Assembly (NCBI GenBank): GCA_937920725.1
Contig: CALEUW010000024.1
Span: 62,001-126,000, forward strand
DNA from: UMGS1601 sp900553335
GTDB lineage: Bacteria; Bacillota; Clostridia; Oscillospirales; Ruminococcaceae
Direction: 5' to 3'
DNA length: 64,000 bases
Shown here piece after piece: positions 8,746 to 18,218 of the stretch (position 1 is the first letter of the stretch; each line of letters opens with the position of its first letter). Below the pieces are notes generated by a model. That model made no database searches. It had not been told where the DNA came from and saw only the letters and a program-made list of their open reading frames with translations. Made by a program: the position numbers and the translations under genes.

Positions 8746-8780
8746 ATTTAAAGAGTTTTGGACTTTAAGTGCATAGAAAA

Positions 8781-8808
8781 AATCCCCTCAGAATTTTCTG
8801 ATGGGATT
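8781..8808 (-). terminator. Terminator of the recN operon
   Basis: Twelve-base arms (8781-8792 and 8797-8808, one mismatch) with a 4-base loop are followed on the minus strand by six T. The hairpin lies about 70 bases past the recN stop and separates it from the thyX promoter. I see no gene in the space between. Confidence 0.75.
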
Positions 8809-8878
8809 GTGTAATCGTGCATAAAAGAAACTTTTGTCATCTGATGTATACTCAACAATAAATTTGATATCCATATTA

Positions 8879-10555
8879 TTAATCTTCATTTGAACTCATT
8901 AACAAATCCTCGGCGCTTTTAAGCGTTGCATCGGTAATTTTTTCTCCGCTCATAATTCGTGCAATCTCCTGCTTTCTCTGTTCAAATTCAAGAGCAGTAA
9001 CGCTTGTAGAAGTCTTATCATCATTGATTTTCTTTTCAATAAGAAAATGCCTGTCAGCATATGCTGCAATTTGAGAAAGATGAGTAACACAAAGTACCTG
9101 TCTGTTTCTTGAAAGTTCTTTTAGCTTTTTGCCGATTCTCTGAGCAGCCTTGCCGGAAACTCCCGTGTCAATCTCATCGAAAATCATAACAGGAGTGTTA
9201 TCCTTATGAGCTGTAACACATTTCAGAGCAAGCATTATACGGGAAAGCTCACCACCGGAAGCAATTTTAGAAATTGGTTTCAACTCCTCGCCGGGATTGG
9301 CGGAAATCAAAAATTCAACCTTCTCTAGTCCCGATGATGTAAGCTTACCAACTTGAAAATCGACTCCTATTTGAACTTTTTCCATATTTAAAAATTTAAG
9401 CTCGTCGATAACGCTTCGTGTGAATATTGAAGCGGTTTCTTCTCTCTTCTTAGATAAATTTTTAGCTTTTTTACTTACTTCTTTTAATAAAAAATCGCGC
9501 TTCTCGGAAATTTTGTCTAACTCCTCATAGCAGCCCAAAAGCTTTTCATATTCTTCTTCAAAGGCTTCAAGCTTCTTTAGTACGTCTTTTAAAGTCGGTC
9601 CATACTTCTTTTTTATTTTAATCAATGCGTCACGCCTTGACGAAATGTACGCATAACGATTAGGATCAATCTCAAGTCTTGAGGAAAGCCTTAAAAGTTC
9701 ATCTCTGATATCTGTTATTTCAATTATTGCATTTGAAAGCCGATCAGATAAAATTTCCAAATCCGAAAAAAGATCGCTGTTTGAGTCAAGAATATCCTTT
9801 ACAACGCCGAGATTTGATATTACTCCATCGTATGAATCATCACCTGATAATAAATTATCGCTAGTCCTTAATGAATTTGAAAGGCTGACTGCGTTGTCAG
9901 ATAAATTAAATTCACTTTCAATTTCCTCGTCTTCTGTTTCGCTTTCTATCTTCAAAGATGAAATTTCTTCAATTACATCTTTTAGATAATTAATTCTTAT
10001 ACTTCTTTGCTCGTTTAAAGCGGACAGCTCTTTAATATTTCTTGAGGTTGTCTGAAGATCTTTAAAAAGATTTTTATACTCCAAAAGCTCTGTTTCCAAT
10101 TCTCCGAAGGAATCAAGTATTTCAAGGTGCTTTGCATTATCTAATAAAACTATATTGTCGTGCTGACCATGAATGTCAACAAGCATCAAACCTACTTGTT
10201 TTAAAGAAGAAACCGAAACGGCCCTTCCGTTTATTCTTGCTATATTCTTCCCTTGCGATGTGATTTCACGCTCAAGTACTAAGCTGTCGTCATCTTCTAT
10301 TTCAATTCCAATGTCGCTAAGCGTTTTTTTTACAGGTTCGCTTATGTCATCAAAAAGCGCATTTATTATCGCCTTGTTTGAACCTGTTCTTACAATATCC
10401 TTTGAAACACGCTGCCCAAGGATTGCGTTGATTCCATTAATTAGTATTGACTTACCTGCTCCTGTTTCACCTGTAAATACATTAAATCCATCTGAAAAAT
10501 CAATGATTGCTTTTTCGATAACAACTAAATTTTCTATGTATAACTCCTTAAGCAT
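8879..10555 (-). CDS. recN: DNA repair protein RecN
   Basis: An SMC-like ATPase of 558 residues that acts early at double-strand breaks. Walker A is GETGAGKS at 29-36, the ABC signature SGGELSR lies near 430, followed by Walker B MIFDEIDTG. The middle is coiled-coil rich (about 150-380) with the short RecN hinge. It is the last gene of the nusB-to-recN operon, directly after argR, as in Bacillus; spoIVB, which follows recN in many spore formers, is absent here. Its start has GGGTGA six bases upstream. Confidence 0.92.
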   Translation of the reverse strand: MLKELYIENLVVIEKAIIDFSDGFNVFTGETGAGKSILINGINAILGQRVSKDIVRTGSNKAIINALFDDISEPVKKTLSDIGIEIEDDDSLVLEREITSQGKNIARINGRAVSVSSLKQVGLMLVDIHGQHDNIVLLDNAKHLEILDSFGELETELLEYKNLFKDLQTTSRNIKELSALNEQRSIRINYLKDVIEEISSLKIESETEDEEIESEFNLSDNAVSLSNSLRTSDNLLSGDDSYDGVISNLGVVKDILDSNSDLFSDLEILSDRLSNAIIEITDIRDELLRLSSRLEIDPNRYAYISSRRDALIKIKKKYGPTLKDVLKKLEAFEEEYEKLLGCYEELDKISEKRDFLLKEVSKKAKNLSKKREETASIFTRSVIDELKFLNMEKVQIGVDFQVGKLTSSGLEKVEFLISANPGEELKPISKIASGGELSRIMLALKCVTAHKDNTPVMIFDEIDTGVSGKAAQRIGKKLKELSRNRQVLCVTHLSQIAAYADRHFLIEKKINDDKTSTSVTALEFEQRKQEIARIMSGEKITDATLKSAEDLLMSSNED

Positions 10556-10564
10556 TTTATCACC

Positions 10565-11023
10565 CTAAAAAAATCGTCTTAATTTATTTACAAGCTCAAT
10601 TGCCGATTGCTCGCTTTTAAGCACGACAAATATAGTATCGTCTCCGGCTATTGTACCTACAACAAGATCAAAGTTTGCATTGTCAAGCTTAGCGCATACT
10701 GCCTGTGCCATACCTGTGTAGCATTTTATAACTACTGTGTTTATTGCAAAGTCAACAGAAATTACCGCCTGAGGAAAAATTTCTTTTAATAGCTGAGCAG
10801 GAGTTTTTCCGTCCTCTTTAAATTTGTCGGGAATGTCATAACGATAACCGCTCAAAGGATCGTTGATTTTTACTATTGACAAATCTTTTATATCTCTTGA
10901 AACAGTCGCTTGAGTTGCACTGAATCCGTAATCCGCTAGCTTCCTAATAAGCTTCTCCTGACCGGATATTTTGTTTTCTGAAACGATTTTGAGTATTGCT
11001 TTTTGACGATCGAACTTTGACAT
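10565..11023 (-). CDS. argR: Arginine repressor ArgR/AhrC
   Basis: A 152-residue hexameric regulator of arginine metabolism. Residues 1-70 form the winged helix-turn-helix (ATQATVSRDIKDL), and the C-terminal core ends with GTIAGDDT (123-130), whose Asp pair binds arginine. Full length for the family. It lies between nadK and recN, as ahrC lies before recN in Bacillus. No arginine genes are in the window and I do not see a clear ARG box near its own start. Confidence 0.92.
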   Translation of the reverse strand: MSKFDRQKAILKIVSENKISGQEKLIRKLADYGFSATQATVSRDIKDLSIVKINDPLSGYRYDIPDKFKEDGKTPAQLLKEIFPQAVISVDFAINTVVIKCYTGMAQAVCAKLDNANFDLVVGTIAGDDTIFVVLKSEQSAIELVNKLRRFF

Positions 11024-11024
11024 T

Positions 11025-11906
11025 TTATTCTTCCTCCGAAATAGATTTAAGCGGTTTCATAAGCTTATTTGTAACTGAATTAAAAAAGCTCCCGCCTTTG
11101 ATATCAATAAGCTCTATATAATTGCTCGACAAAGAAACTTCAACAGATTCATCAGATGTGATTGTATTAAGCTCCATTCCGTCTGCTGTTAAATTAAATG
11201 AAGCTTCGCATCCGACTGATGAAGAAAACCTAACGGTCAGTTTGGTATTTCTTGAGAAAATCATTGTTCGTGACAAAAGAGTATGCGGACAAATAGGTGT
11301 AAACTCAAAGCATTCCATATCAGGCTCTATAATCGGACCCCCTGCTGATAGAGAATAGGCAGTTGCACCTGTCGGAGTAGAAAAAATAACACCGTCAGCT
11401 CTGATATGCGAAACGGGAATATCGTTTTTAGTAACAATAAAATCTGCAATCATTGACTGCATTGGCTTGGATATTACAATATCGTTAAGTGCAATGTGTT
11501 TTTCTTTTTCATTTTTTCGATTTACAATCACATCGAGCATCATTCTTTTTTCAGTAGAAAAATTTCCATCTAATAGGTTTTCTAAAAGTTCCAATTCATC
11601 ATGCTCAAGATTCGCCATAAAACCAAGTCTTCCGCAATTTATTCCTAAAAGCTTTTTCCGGTGAAAACAAGCAAGACTTGAAGCGGATAAAATAGTTCCG
11701 TCACCGCCAACGGCGATTATTATGTCACACTTTTGAGCGCAGATATCTTCAACGTCAAAGGTAACACCTAAAAGCCCTGAGAACTTTGTTTCATAAGACG
11801 TTGACATAAAAACACATACTGAATGAGAATAAAAAAACTTAGAGGCAGAAATAACTGTGTCATAACAGTTTTTTTTATCAAGATTAGGCATTATAAATAC
11901 ATTCAT
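11025..11906 (-). CDS. nadK: NAD kinase
   Basis: This 293-residue enzyme phosphorylates NAD to NADP. The GGDGT motif is at 67-71, CGRLGF follows (the usual NxGxLGF with Cys in the first place), and the substrate-binding stretch DGVIFSTPTGATAY lies in the C-terminal half. It is inserted between tlyA and argR, a placement common in Clostridia but not in Bacillus. One base separates it from argR, so both are likely coupled. Confidence 0.92.
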   Translation of the reverse strand: MNVFIMPNLDKKNCYDTVISASKFFYSHSVCVFMSTSYETKFSGLLGVTFDVEDICAQKCDIIIAVGGDGTILSASSLACFHRKKLLGINCGRLGFMANLEHDELELLENLLDGNFSTEKRMMLDVIVNRKNEKEKHIALNDIVISKPMQSMIADFIVTKNDIPVSHIRADGVIFSTPTGATAYSLSAGGPIIEPDMECFEFTPICPHTLLSRTMIFSRNTKLTVRFSSSVGCEASFNLTADGMELNTITSDESVEVSLSSNYIELIDIKGGSFFNSVTNKLMKPLKSISEEE

Positions 11907-11928
11907 AATATAAATCCTTTCAGGTTTT

Positions 11929-12720
11929 CTATCTCAAATTTTCAAAAGCGCTTTTAACTATTCCTGCAGCATCAATACATGTCTTTTCAGCACAATTCAC
12001 AAGATGCAGAAGATATTCTTTATTGCCATCGCCGCCGGTAATGGGTGAGTGAATTACGGATTTTACAGATAAGCCAATTATATTGCATTCATCACATATT
12101 TTATTTAAAGAATATATATGATCCTTTGGATTTTTGACAATACCGTTTTTGTTTAGTGCGCTTTTACCTGCTTCAAACTGTGGCTTTACAAGCACTACCG
12201 CTTCACCGTTCGGCTTTAAAATGCTTTTTATAGGGTTTAATGCGTAGCTGAGTGAAATAAATGATAAATCAGCGCAGACAAAATCTATACTTTCTTCAAA
12301 TGTTTTCCCGTCAATATCTCGGACATTCATGCCTTCGATATTTATAACTCTTTCGTTGTTTCTAAGCTTTGGATCAAGCTGATCTCTTCCAACATCAACA
12401 GCATAAACTTTTTTTGCACCGTTTTGAAGCAAACAGTCGGTAAAACCTCCCGTAGACGCACCTAAATCAGCACAAACGAGTCCGCTTATCGTTAAACCAA
12501 ACTGTAAAATTGCCGCTTTTAGCTTATATCCTCCCCGCCCTACAAATTCAGGGATATCAGAAGTTACGTCGATTTTATCATTGTCATCCACCAAAAAAGA
12601 TGATTTTTTAATCATCTCGCCATTTACCAATACTTCTCCTGATGCTATAGCTTTTTGAGAGTAGGTTCTGCTTTTGAAAAATTCTTTAGAGGTTAAGTAA
12701 ATATCAAGCCTTGTTTTCAT
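11929..12720 (-). CDS. tlyA: TlyA-family rRNA 2'-O-methyltransferase
   Basis: This protein of 263 residues joins an N-terminal S4 RNA-binding domain (about 1-60) to an FtsJ-like methyltransferase domain. Motif I is ADLGASTGGFTDCLL, followed by VDVGRDQL, and VLVKPQFE carries the Lys of the FtsJ tetrad. The family 2'-O-methylates rRNA cytidines and affects capreomycin sensitivity; Bacillus YqxC occupies the same place. It overlaps dxs by 17 bases. Confidence 0.88.
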   Translation of the reverse strand: MKTRLDIYLTSKEFFKSRTYSQKAIASGEVLVNGEMIKKSSFLVDDNDKIDVTSDIPEFVGRGGYKLKAAILQFGLTISGLVCADLGASTGGFTDCLLQNGAKKVYAVDVGRDQLDPKLRNNERVINIEGMNVRDIDGKTFEESIDFVCADLSFISLSYALNPIKSILKPNGEAVVLVKPQFEAGKSALNKNGIVKNPKDHIYSLNKICDECNIIGLSVKSVIHSPITGGDGNKEYLLHLVNCAEKTCIDAAGIVKSAFENLR

Positions 12721-14566
12721 TGCAATCTGCCTTTATTGTTTTATAGATTTTATCACCGGATAATCCTACACTGTCAATCGCTTCAAAAACAGAGGAATGC
12801 TTCACAAAATTCTCAATTGCATAAATCTTGATAGCGAAATTTACAGATGATATCTGCTGAGCTATAGAACCGTTTAATATTCCCTCTTCAAAAAAATAAG
12901 CTTTTTCATATCCCGATATTATATCAAACACCTGATCTTTTACAGGAAAGATCTGCACAAGCTTTAAAACATCAGCCTTTATGCCGTCGGCTGAAAGCCT
13001 TTCTGCGGCTTTTTCTACCTCGTTATGTAAACGTCCGTAAGTTACAATGAGAATCTTTCCTTCGTTTTTATGATAAGTAAAGGAAGTATTTGTGTATTCA
13101 CCTGTATCGGTTGATTCATCTTTACCTCTGGGATATCTTATGCAAACAAGTCCTTCATCACAATTAACAGCTTTTTCTACACATTTTCTCAATTCGCTGT
13201 AATTGCTTGGAGAATAAATCAACACACCCGGAATTGATGTCAGAAAAGAAACATCAAAAATACCCTGATGAGTTTCGCCGTCTTCGCCTACTATTCCTGC
13301 TCTGTCGATACCTATTACAGCGTGTGTTTTCGTTATAGCTAAGTCGTGAATCAACTGATCGTATCCTCTTTGCAAAAAAGAAGAATAAACAGCAAAAACA
13401 GGTATCATTCCTGCATTTGAAAGACCTGCTGAAAAAGTTACTGCGTGCTGCTCTGCTATCCCTACATCAAAAAATCTTTTTGGAAATCTTCTTGCGAATT
13501 TGTCAAGTCCTGTTCCATATTTCATGGCAGCTGTTACGGCACAGATGCGATTGTTCTTCGATGCAAGTTTTGTTATGGTTTCACCGAAAACTGCTGAAAA
13601 GCTGTCAGAAGAAATAATGTCCGGATTTCCTGTATCAAGATCAAACGCTCCTACTCCATGATAGCCGCCCGGGTTTTTCTCAGCAGGCTGATAGCCTTTA
13701 CCTTTAATAGTGTTTACATGAACAACAACAGGACCGCCTATTGATTTTGCAGCTTTTAAAGCAAATTCAACGTCTTCTACATTATGCCCATTAACCGGAC
13801 CTACAAACGTAAATCCGAGATCTTCAAAAAGTGTAGGAGTGTTATTTCTCAAAACCATAGTCTTAACAGCGTTCTTTGACGCTTTCATGGTTTTTTTCAA
13901 AGGCATTCCTAAAATAGGTGTTTTATCTAGAATCTTTTCTACTGCACCTTTTGTTTTAATGTATTTCTGTTTTGTTCTAAGTTCAGATAAATATTTTGCA
14001 AGTCCGCCGACATTTTTTGAAATTGACATTTCGTTGTGATTGATTATTACTATTATATTAGTGTCGCTTTTTCCTGCATTATTAAGTCCTTCAAAAAAGA
14101 GTCCGCCTGTTGCAGCACCATCACCTAACACAGCAACAGCATAGTTGTTAAGACCTTTCAGCTTAAAAGCATAAGAATACCCAAGTGCCGCTGAAACGGA
14201 TGTAGAGCTATGTCCTGAAATAAAAGCATCATGCTCCGATTCGTCAGGACGGCAAAAACCCGACAATCCGTCTTTTTGTCTTAAAGTATTAAACCTTTGA
14301 TATCTACCTGTCAAAAGCTTGTGGTTATACGCCTGATGTCCTACATCCCATATTATTTTATCGTTCGGCGAATCAAACACTCGGTGGATAGCAATAGTCA
14401 ATTCTACTGTTCCAAGGTTAGATGCAAGATGTCCTCCGTTTGCAGAAACGGTTTTTATAAGCAGTTCACGCATTTGATGCGCCAAAATATCGCATTGTTC
14501 AAAATTAAGTTTTTTTAAATCACCCGGAAGATCAAGGCTTTCTAGCATATTATCACAATCAGTCAT
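12704..14566 (-). CDS. dxs: 1-deoxy-D-xylulose-5-phosphate synthase
   Basis: The first enzyme of the MEP isoprenoid pathway, joining pyruvate and glyceraldehyde-3-phosphate with thiamine diphosphate. At 620 residues it is full length. Visible marks are the HQAYNHKLLTGR region, the ThDP motif beginning VLGDGA, the central pyrimidine domain with GIAEQHAV, and a transketolase C-domain. It sits between ispA and tlyA, the order known from Bacillus and Clostridium, so the window supplies both entry into and elongation of isoprenoids. Confidence 0.94.
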   Translation of the reverse strand: MTDCDNMLESLDLPGDLKKLNFEQCDILAHQMRELLIKTVSANGGHLASNLGTVELTIAIHRVFDSPNDKIIWDVGHQAYNHKLLTGRYQRFNTLRQKDGLSGFCRPDESEHDAFISGHSSTSVSAALGYSYAFKLKGLNNYAVAVLGDGAATGGLFFEGLNNAGKSDTNIIVIINHNEMSISKNVGGLAKYLSELRTKQKYIKTKGAVEKILDKTPILGMPLKKTMKASKNAVKTMVLRNNTPTLFEDLGFTFVGPVNGHNVEDVEFALKAAKSIGGPVVVHVNTIKGKGYQPAEKNPGGYHGVGAFDLDTGNPDIISSDSFSAVFGETITKLASKNNRICAVTAAMKYGTGLDKFARRFPKRFFDVGIAEQHAVTFSAGLSNAGMIPVFAVYSSFLQRGYDQLIHDLAITKTHAVIGIDRAGIVGEDGETHQGIFDVSFLTSIPGVLIYSPSNYSELRKCVEKAVNCDEGLVCIRYPRGKDESTDTGEYTNTSFTYHKNEGKILIVTYGRLHNEVEKAAERLSADGIKADVLKLVQIFPVKDQVFDIISGYEKAYFFEEGILNGSIAQQISSVNFAIKIYAIENFVKHSSVFEAIDSVGLSGDKIYKTIKADCNENKA

Positions 14567-14584
14567 TTTTTATTTTCCTTAATT

Positions 14585-15463
14585 TTAGTTTTGTCTGATT
14601 AAAAGCTTTTTTGTAAGCTCAGTCAGTATGTCGGAGTTTTCAAAATGCCTTAAACATTTAAGTGCATGGCCTGTATAGCTTTCAGCCAGTTCTTTAGCTT
14701 TTTTTAATCCGTAAAGCGATACAAATGTTGTTTTATGGTTTTCCTTATCGCTGCCTATCGGTTTCCCAAGCGTTTCAAAGTTTCCTTCTACGTCTAAAAT
14801 ATCGTCAACTATTTGAAAAGCGAGTCCTAAGTTATATGCATAATCTTTTGCATAAGGGACCATGTCTTTTTTGCCGGCCAAAACGCATCCCATCTCACAG
14901 GCAGCGCTTATGAGAGCACCCGTTTTTTTTATTTGAAGTTCTTTTAAAACCTCTAAAGAAATCTCTTTGTTTTCGCTTTCAATATCAATTATCTGACCGC
15001 CGATCATTCCAAAAGAACCGGAAGCTTTAGTTAGAACGCTGATAAGCGAAACTGCCTTTTCACTGTCAATTACTTTTTTGATGACGCCATCGCATATTTG
15101 CTCAAACGCCAAAAAAGTCAGCGCATCACCTGCAAGCAAAGCTGTAGCTTCGCCGAACTTTTTGTGACATGACGGCTTTCCTCTGCGAAAATCATCATCG
15201 TCCATACACGGAAGATCATCATGGATGAGTGAAAACGAGTGGATCATTTCTATTGAAGTTGATATATCTATATATCTATTGCAGTCTTCACCGCAAGCTT
15301 CGCAAAACAAAAGCATTAAAAGCGGTCTTATGCGTTTTCCTCCCGCAGTTAAAGAGTACTCCTCTGCCAAAAGAACAGATTTTATTAAATCAGGTTTGTC
15401 AGAAACAGACGATTTTAAAGAAGTATTTATTTTGTTTGTTAAATCTGCAATTTTTGGGTTCAT
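14585..15463 (-). CDS. ispA: Polyprenyl (farnesyl) diphosphate synthase
   Basis: A 292-residue trans-prenyltransferase condensing IPP with allylic diphosphates. The first Asp-rich motif DDLPCMDDDD is at 82-91, with the two-residue insertion typical of bacterial farnesyl synthases, followed by FRRG. The second, DDILD, is at 220-224. The bulky residue before the first motif suits a short-chain (C15) product. It overlaps nothing, starts six bases after xseB ends, and is followed by dxs. Confidence 0.92.
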   Translation of the reverse strand: MNPKIADLTNKINTSLKSSVSDKPDLIKSVLLAEEYSLTAGGKRIRPLLMLLFCEACGEDCNRYIDISTSIEMIHSFSLIHDDLPCMDDDDFRRGKPSCHKKFGEATALLAGDALTFLAFEQICDGVIKKVIDSEKAVSLISVLTKASGSFGMIGGQIIDIESENKEISLEVLKELQIKKTGALISAACEMGCVLAGKKDMVPYAKDYAYNLGLAFQIVDDILDVEGNFETLGKPIGSDKENHKTTFVSLYGLKKAKELAESYTGHALKCLRHFENSDILTELTKKLLIRQN

Positions 15464-15468
15464 TTGTA

Positions 15469-15648
15469 TTACTCACCGCCGTCTATTTTTTCAATCTCAA
15501 GTTTAGCGTTATCAAGTATGTTCTTGCAATCCTTTGCCAGAACCACGCCTTTTTTATATAAATCAAGAGAATCATCTAAACTCAGATCTCCGTTTTCAAG
15601 TACCTGAACTATTTTTTCCAGTTCGGATAAGTTTTTTTCAAAGTTCAT
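15469..15648 (-). CDS. xseB: Exonuclease VII small subunit
   Basis: A 59-residue gene, easily missed because of its size. It begins MNFEKNLSELEKIV and continues as the usual helical pair with LENGDLSLDDSLDLYKKG, the hallmark of XseB. Six XseB chains coat each XseA long helix to form the single-strand nuclease. The start has AAGAGG seven bases upstream. It follows xseA by 28 bases and precedes ispA by five, matching the Bacillus xseA-xseB-ispA order. Confidence 0.93.
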   Translation of the reverse strand: MNFEKNLSELEKIVQVLENGDLSLDDSLDLYKKGVVLAKDCKNILDNAKLEIEKIDGGE

Positions 15649-15676
15649 TTAATACCTCTTCTTTCGATAAATATGA

Positions 15677-16858
15677 CTAAAGTATTTCAGCCTTTCTCTT
15701 TCCGTTTGAAAAAGTAATCTCAACTATGTCTTTACTTTCGACTGCTCTACAGTCTGTTACTGCTTTTCCGTTCTTTGATGTAATAGAGTATCCCCTAAGA
15801 AGTATATTAAGAGGACTTAACGCTTCAAGCTTTGACGCAAGTGACGAAAAATAAGCTGTATTTCTATTCATACGGTTATTTACAGCGCAATCAAGACGTT
15901 TATTAAGCGCAGTATATTTTTGCAAGCTCAGTTCATATTGCTTTGTCGGAGAAAGTAAAGTGCATTGCTGATAAAGCGAATTCAAAAGATTTGAAAACCT
16001 TCTAAACTGCATATTTTGAGCTGTTCTAAGTCTTTTAAGACTGTTGTCAATACTTTTATATAGCTCACTTATATTAGGAACGGCGATTTCTGCCGCAGCT
16101 GAAGGTGTAGGCGCTCTGTAATCGGCTGTCATATCGCAAATAGTAAAATCTGTTTCGTGACCTACCGCACTTATACACGGAGTTTTTAAGTTAAACACAG
16201 CGTCAGCAACAATTTCGGAATCAAAGCAGGATAAATCCTCGTTTGAGCCTCCGCCCCTCGCAATAATCAAAGTGTCAAGGTTGTAGCTGTCAGCAAGTCC
16301 TAAAGAAGAAGCTATAGATTTTGCTGCTGTTTCGCCTTGAACAGTTGCGTGAAATAAAAAAATTTTAACTATAGGATAACGCCGTCCTATAATATTTAAT
16401 ATATCCTGCAAGGCCGCTGACGTTTCAGACGCTATGATTCCAATTGTTTTGGGTGTTTTTGAAATAGGCTTTTTATTATCCGTATTAAAATATCCTTTAG
16501 CTGAAAGCTTGTCCTTAAGCTGCGTTAATTTTTTAGAATATCCTCCTTCGCCGACAGAAATAAGATCACGCACAATTATCTGATATGAGCCGTCTTTTTC
16601 ATATACGTCTAATTCACCATAAACAACAACCATGACACCGTCTGAAAATGATGCTTTTATATTTTTTGAATTGCCTGAAAATACAACACAACGAATAAGT
16701 GAAAATTCGTCTTTTAAAGAAAAATAAATGTGACCGCTTAGTGTTTGCCTGCAATTTGAAATTTCCCCTCTGACGGATATTCCCCTAAGTCTTTGATCGC
16801 CTTTTATTTTACTTGAAATATATCTGTTTATCTGAGAAACAGTGAGAATAGATGCCAT
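15677..16858 (-). CDS. xseA: Exonuclease VII large subunit
   Basis: The catalytic subunit of the single-strand DNA nuclease, 393 residues. An N-terminal OB fold (about 1-100) begins MASILTVSQINRYI; the nuclease core contains ARGGGSNEDL and AVGHETDFTICD, and a long helical part follows for XseB binding. It is slightly shorter than E. coli XseA (456), as usual in Clostridia. Its ATG overlaps the stop of the upstream tsaD-like gene by one base. Confidence 0.93.
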   Translation of the reverse strand: MASILTVSQINRYISSKIKGDQRLRGISVRGEISNCRQTLSGHIYFSLKDEFSLIRCVVFSGNSKNIKASFSDGVMVVVYGELDVYEKDGSYQIIVRDLISVGEGGYSKKLTQLKDKLSAKGYFNTDNKKPISKTPKTIGIIASETSAALQDILNIIGRRYPIVKIFLFHATVQGETAAKSIASSLGLADSYNLDTLIIARGGGSNEDLSCFDSEIVADAVFNLKTPCISAVGHETDFTICDMTADYRAPTPSAAAEIAVPNISELYKSIDNSLKRLRTAQNMQFRRFSNLLNSLYQQCTLLSPTKQYELSLQKYTALNKRLDCAVNNRMNRNTAYFSSLASKLEALSPLNILLRGYSITSKNGKAVTDCRAVESKDIVEITFSNGKRKAEIL

Positions 16859-17805
16859 TATATCAATCCTTTTTTATAAGCGCCATACAGACACACACCA
16901 TATGCATTGTCACAAGAAAAATCAGGTTCTGCAAAGAAAACATTTTTAAATTCACTTTTGATTTTTTCTGCTATTATTTTGTTAGACATAACTCCTCCGG
17001 CAAATATGATAGGTATCTCACCTAACCTGTTTATCTGGTATTTTGTCATCAATCGCAAAGCAGTATAGATATACTCAATACAAAAAGATGCTGTATTCTC
17101 TTTGCTGTCACCTTTTGAATACATTTCTTTGCATTTGTTTTCGACACCTGAAAGCGAGCAGTCACTGTCTATAAGTTTTAAATTGATTCTAAAATCTTTG
17201 CGCCCCTTTTCTGCAAGCTTTTCAAGCTCTTTTCCACATGGAAAGTCAAGTCCAAGCATAACTCCGACACGGTCTACTGCTTGTCCTGCTTTAAGATCTT
17301 TTGAGTTGGCGACAAGCAACATTTCAATTTCTCCGTTTTGGTCAAAATTCACATAAACGCAATCTGTCGTACCGCCGCTTACATGAAACGCCAAAAACGG
17401 TTGACGATCTAAAATCAAATCGAACCGTTTTGCCGAATATGCTGCCGCAAATATATGACCTGACTGATGCGTAGTTTTTATGTATTCGCAATTTGCTGCA
17501 TAAGAAATACACTCAGCCGTATTGCTGCCTACCAAAAAGCAAGGCATATAAGAATCCTTTTGTTCTGTAGGAGAAACGGAAGCGCATACTAAATCTATCG
17601 GCTGAGTTATGTTTGATATCAGCCGTTTCATTACCTCAGGCAGCTGTTTTGTATGATGAAAAACAGCGTCAGACTGACGAATGCCACGCTCGCCTCTTTT
17701 GACAGGTAAAAGCATTTTTTCGCAGACGAGCTTTTTAGATTCAGTATCATAAAGTGCCGCAGAGGTAGTATAATTACTTGTATCAATACCCAATATCAAA
17801 GACAA
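16858..17805 (-). CDS. TsaD/Kae1-like (M22 glycoprotease family) paralogue
   Basis: This 315-residue protein has the ASKHA-type fold of TsaD. The metal-binding HxxxH is intact (His113-Gln-Ser-Gly-His117), as are an N-terminal GIDTSNYTTS loop and AGGVMSN near the C-terminus. But the loop after the first domain reads VSPTEQKDSYMP where true TsaD carries a Gly-Pro-Gly turn, and the length is below the usual 335-350. Paralogues of this kind sit between nusB and xseA in Clostridia; their function is not known to me. I therefore do not call it tsaD. It starts at TTG (17805) with AAGGAG upstream. Confidence 0.75.
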   Translation of the reverse strand: MSLILGIDTSNYTTSAALYDTESKKLVCEKMLLPVKRGERGIRQSDAVFHHTKQLPEVMKRLISNITQPIDLVCASVSPTEQKDSYMPCFLVGSNTAECISYAANCEYIKTTHQSGHIFAAAYSAKRFDLILDRQPFLAFHVSGGTTDCVYVNFDQNGEIEMLLVANSKDLKAGQAVDRVGVMLGLDFPCGKELEKLAEKGRKDFRINLKLIDSDCSLSGVENKCKEMYSKGDSKENTASFCIEYIYTALRLMTKYQINRLGEIPIIFAGGVMSNKIIAEKIKSEFKNVFFAEPDFSCDNAYGVCLYGAYKKGLI

Positions 17806-17807
17806 TT

Positions 17808-18203
17808 TTAAAGACTCCTTGAAAACGCTCCTAAAACTCCGTTTACAAACTTAACGTCGCTTTCCAGTCCGTATTTCCTTACGATTTTTACTGCCTCAGA
17901 AATAGCAACATTTGTGGGGATCTTTTCGTCATACAAAATCTCACAAACGCCAATACTTATTACTGCAACATTAAGCCTCGGAATTCTTGAAAAAGCTCGT
18001 GTTTCACTGAAGCGCTGAATGGTATCGTTAATATCATTGCTGTTATCAATTACGTTTTTGACAAGTTTTCTTGTTTTAGAGCCAAGATCTATATTCTCAA
18101 GCTCAACTGCTGTTTCAAAAACCTCTTCGATATCCTGATTTAAAAACATATTTTCAAAAATTATTAAAAAAGCAGATTCTCTGTAGCCTAGTTTTTCCGT
18201 CAT
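17808..18203 (-). CDS. nusB: Transcription antitermination factor NusB
   Basis: An all-helical RNA-binding protein of 131 residues that joins NusE (S10) at boxA in rRNA antitermination. The N-terminal RESAFLIIFENMF and the C-terminal KIPTNVAISEAVKIVRKYG with FVNGVLGAF are diagnostic. It follows the Asp23-like gene as nusB follows yqhY in Bacillus. Confidence 0.92.
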   Translation of the reverse strand: MTEKLGYRESAFLIIFENMFLNQDIEEVFETAVELENIDLGSKTRKLVKNVIDNSNDINDTIQRFSETRAFSRIPRLNVAVISIGVCEILYDEKIPTNVAISEAVKIVRKYGLESDVKFVNGVLGAFSRSL

Positions 18204-18218
18204 GTATTTACACTTCCT

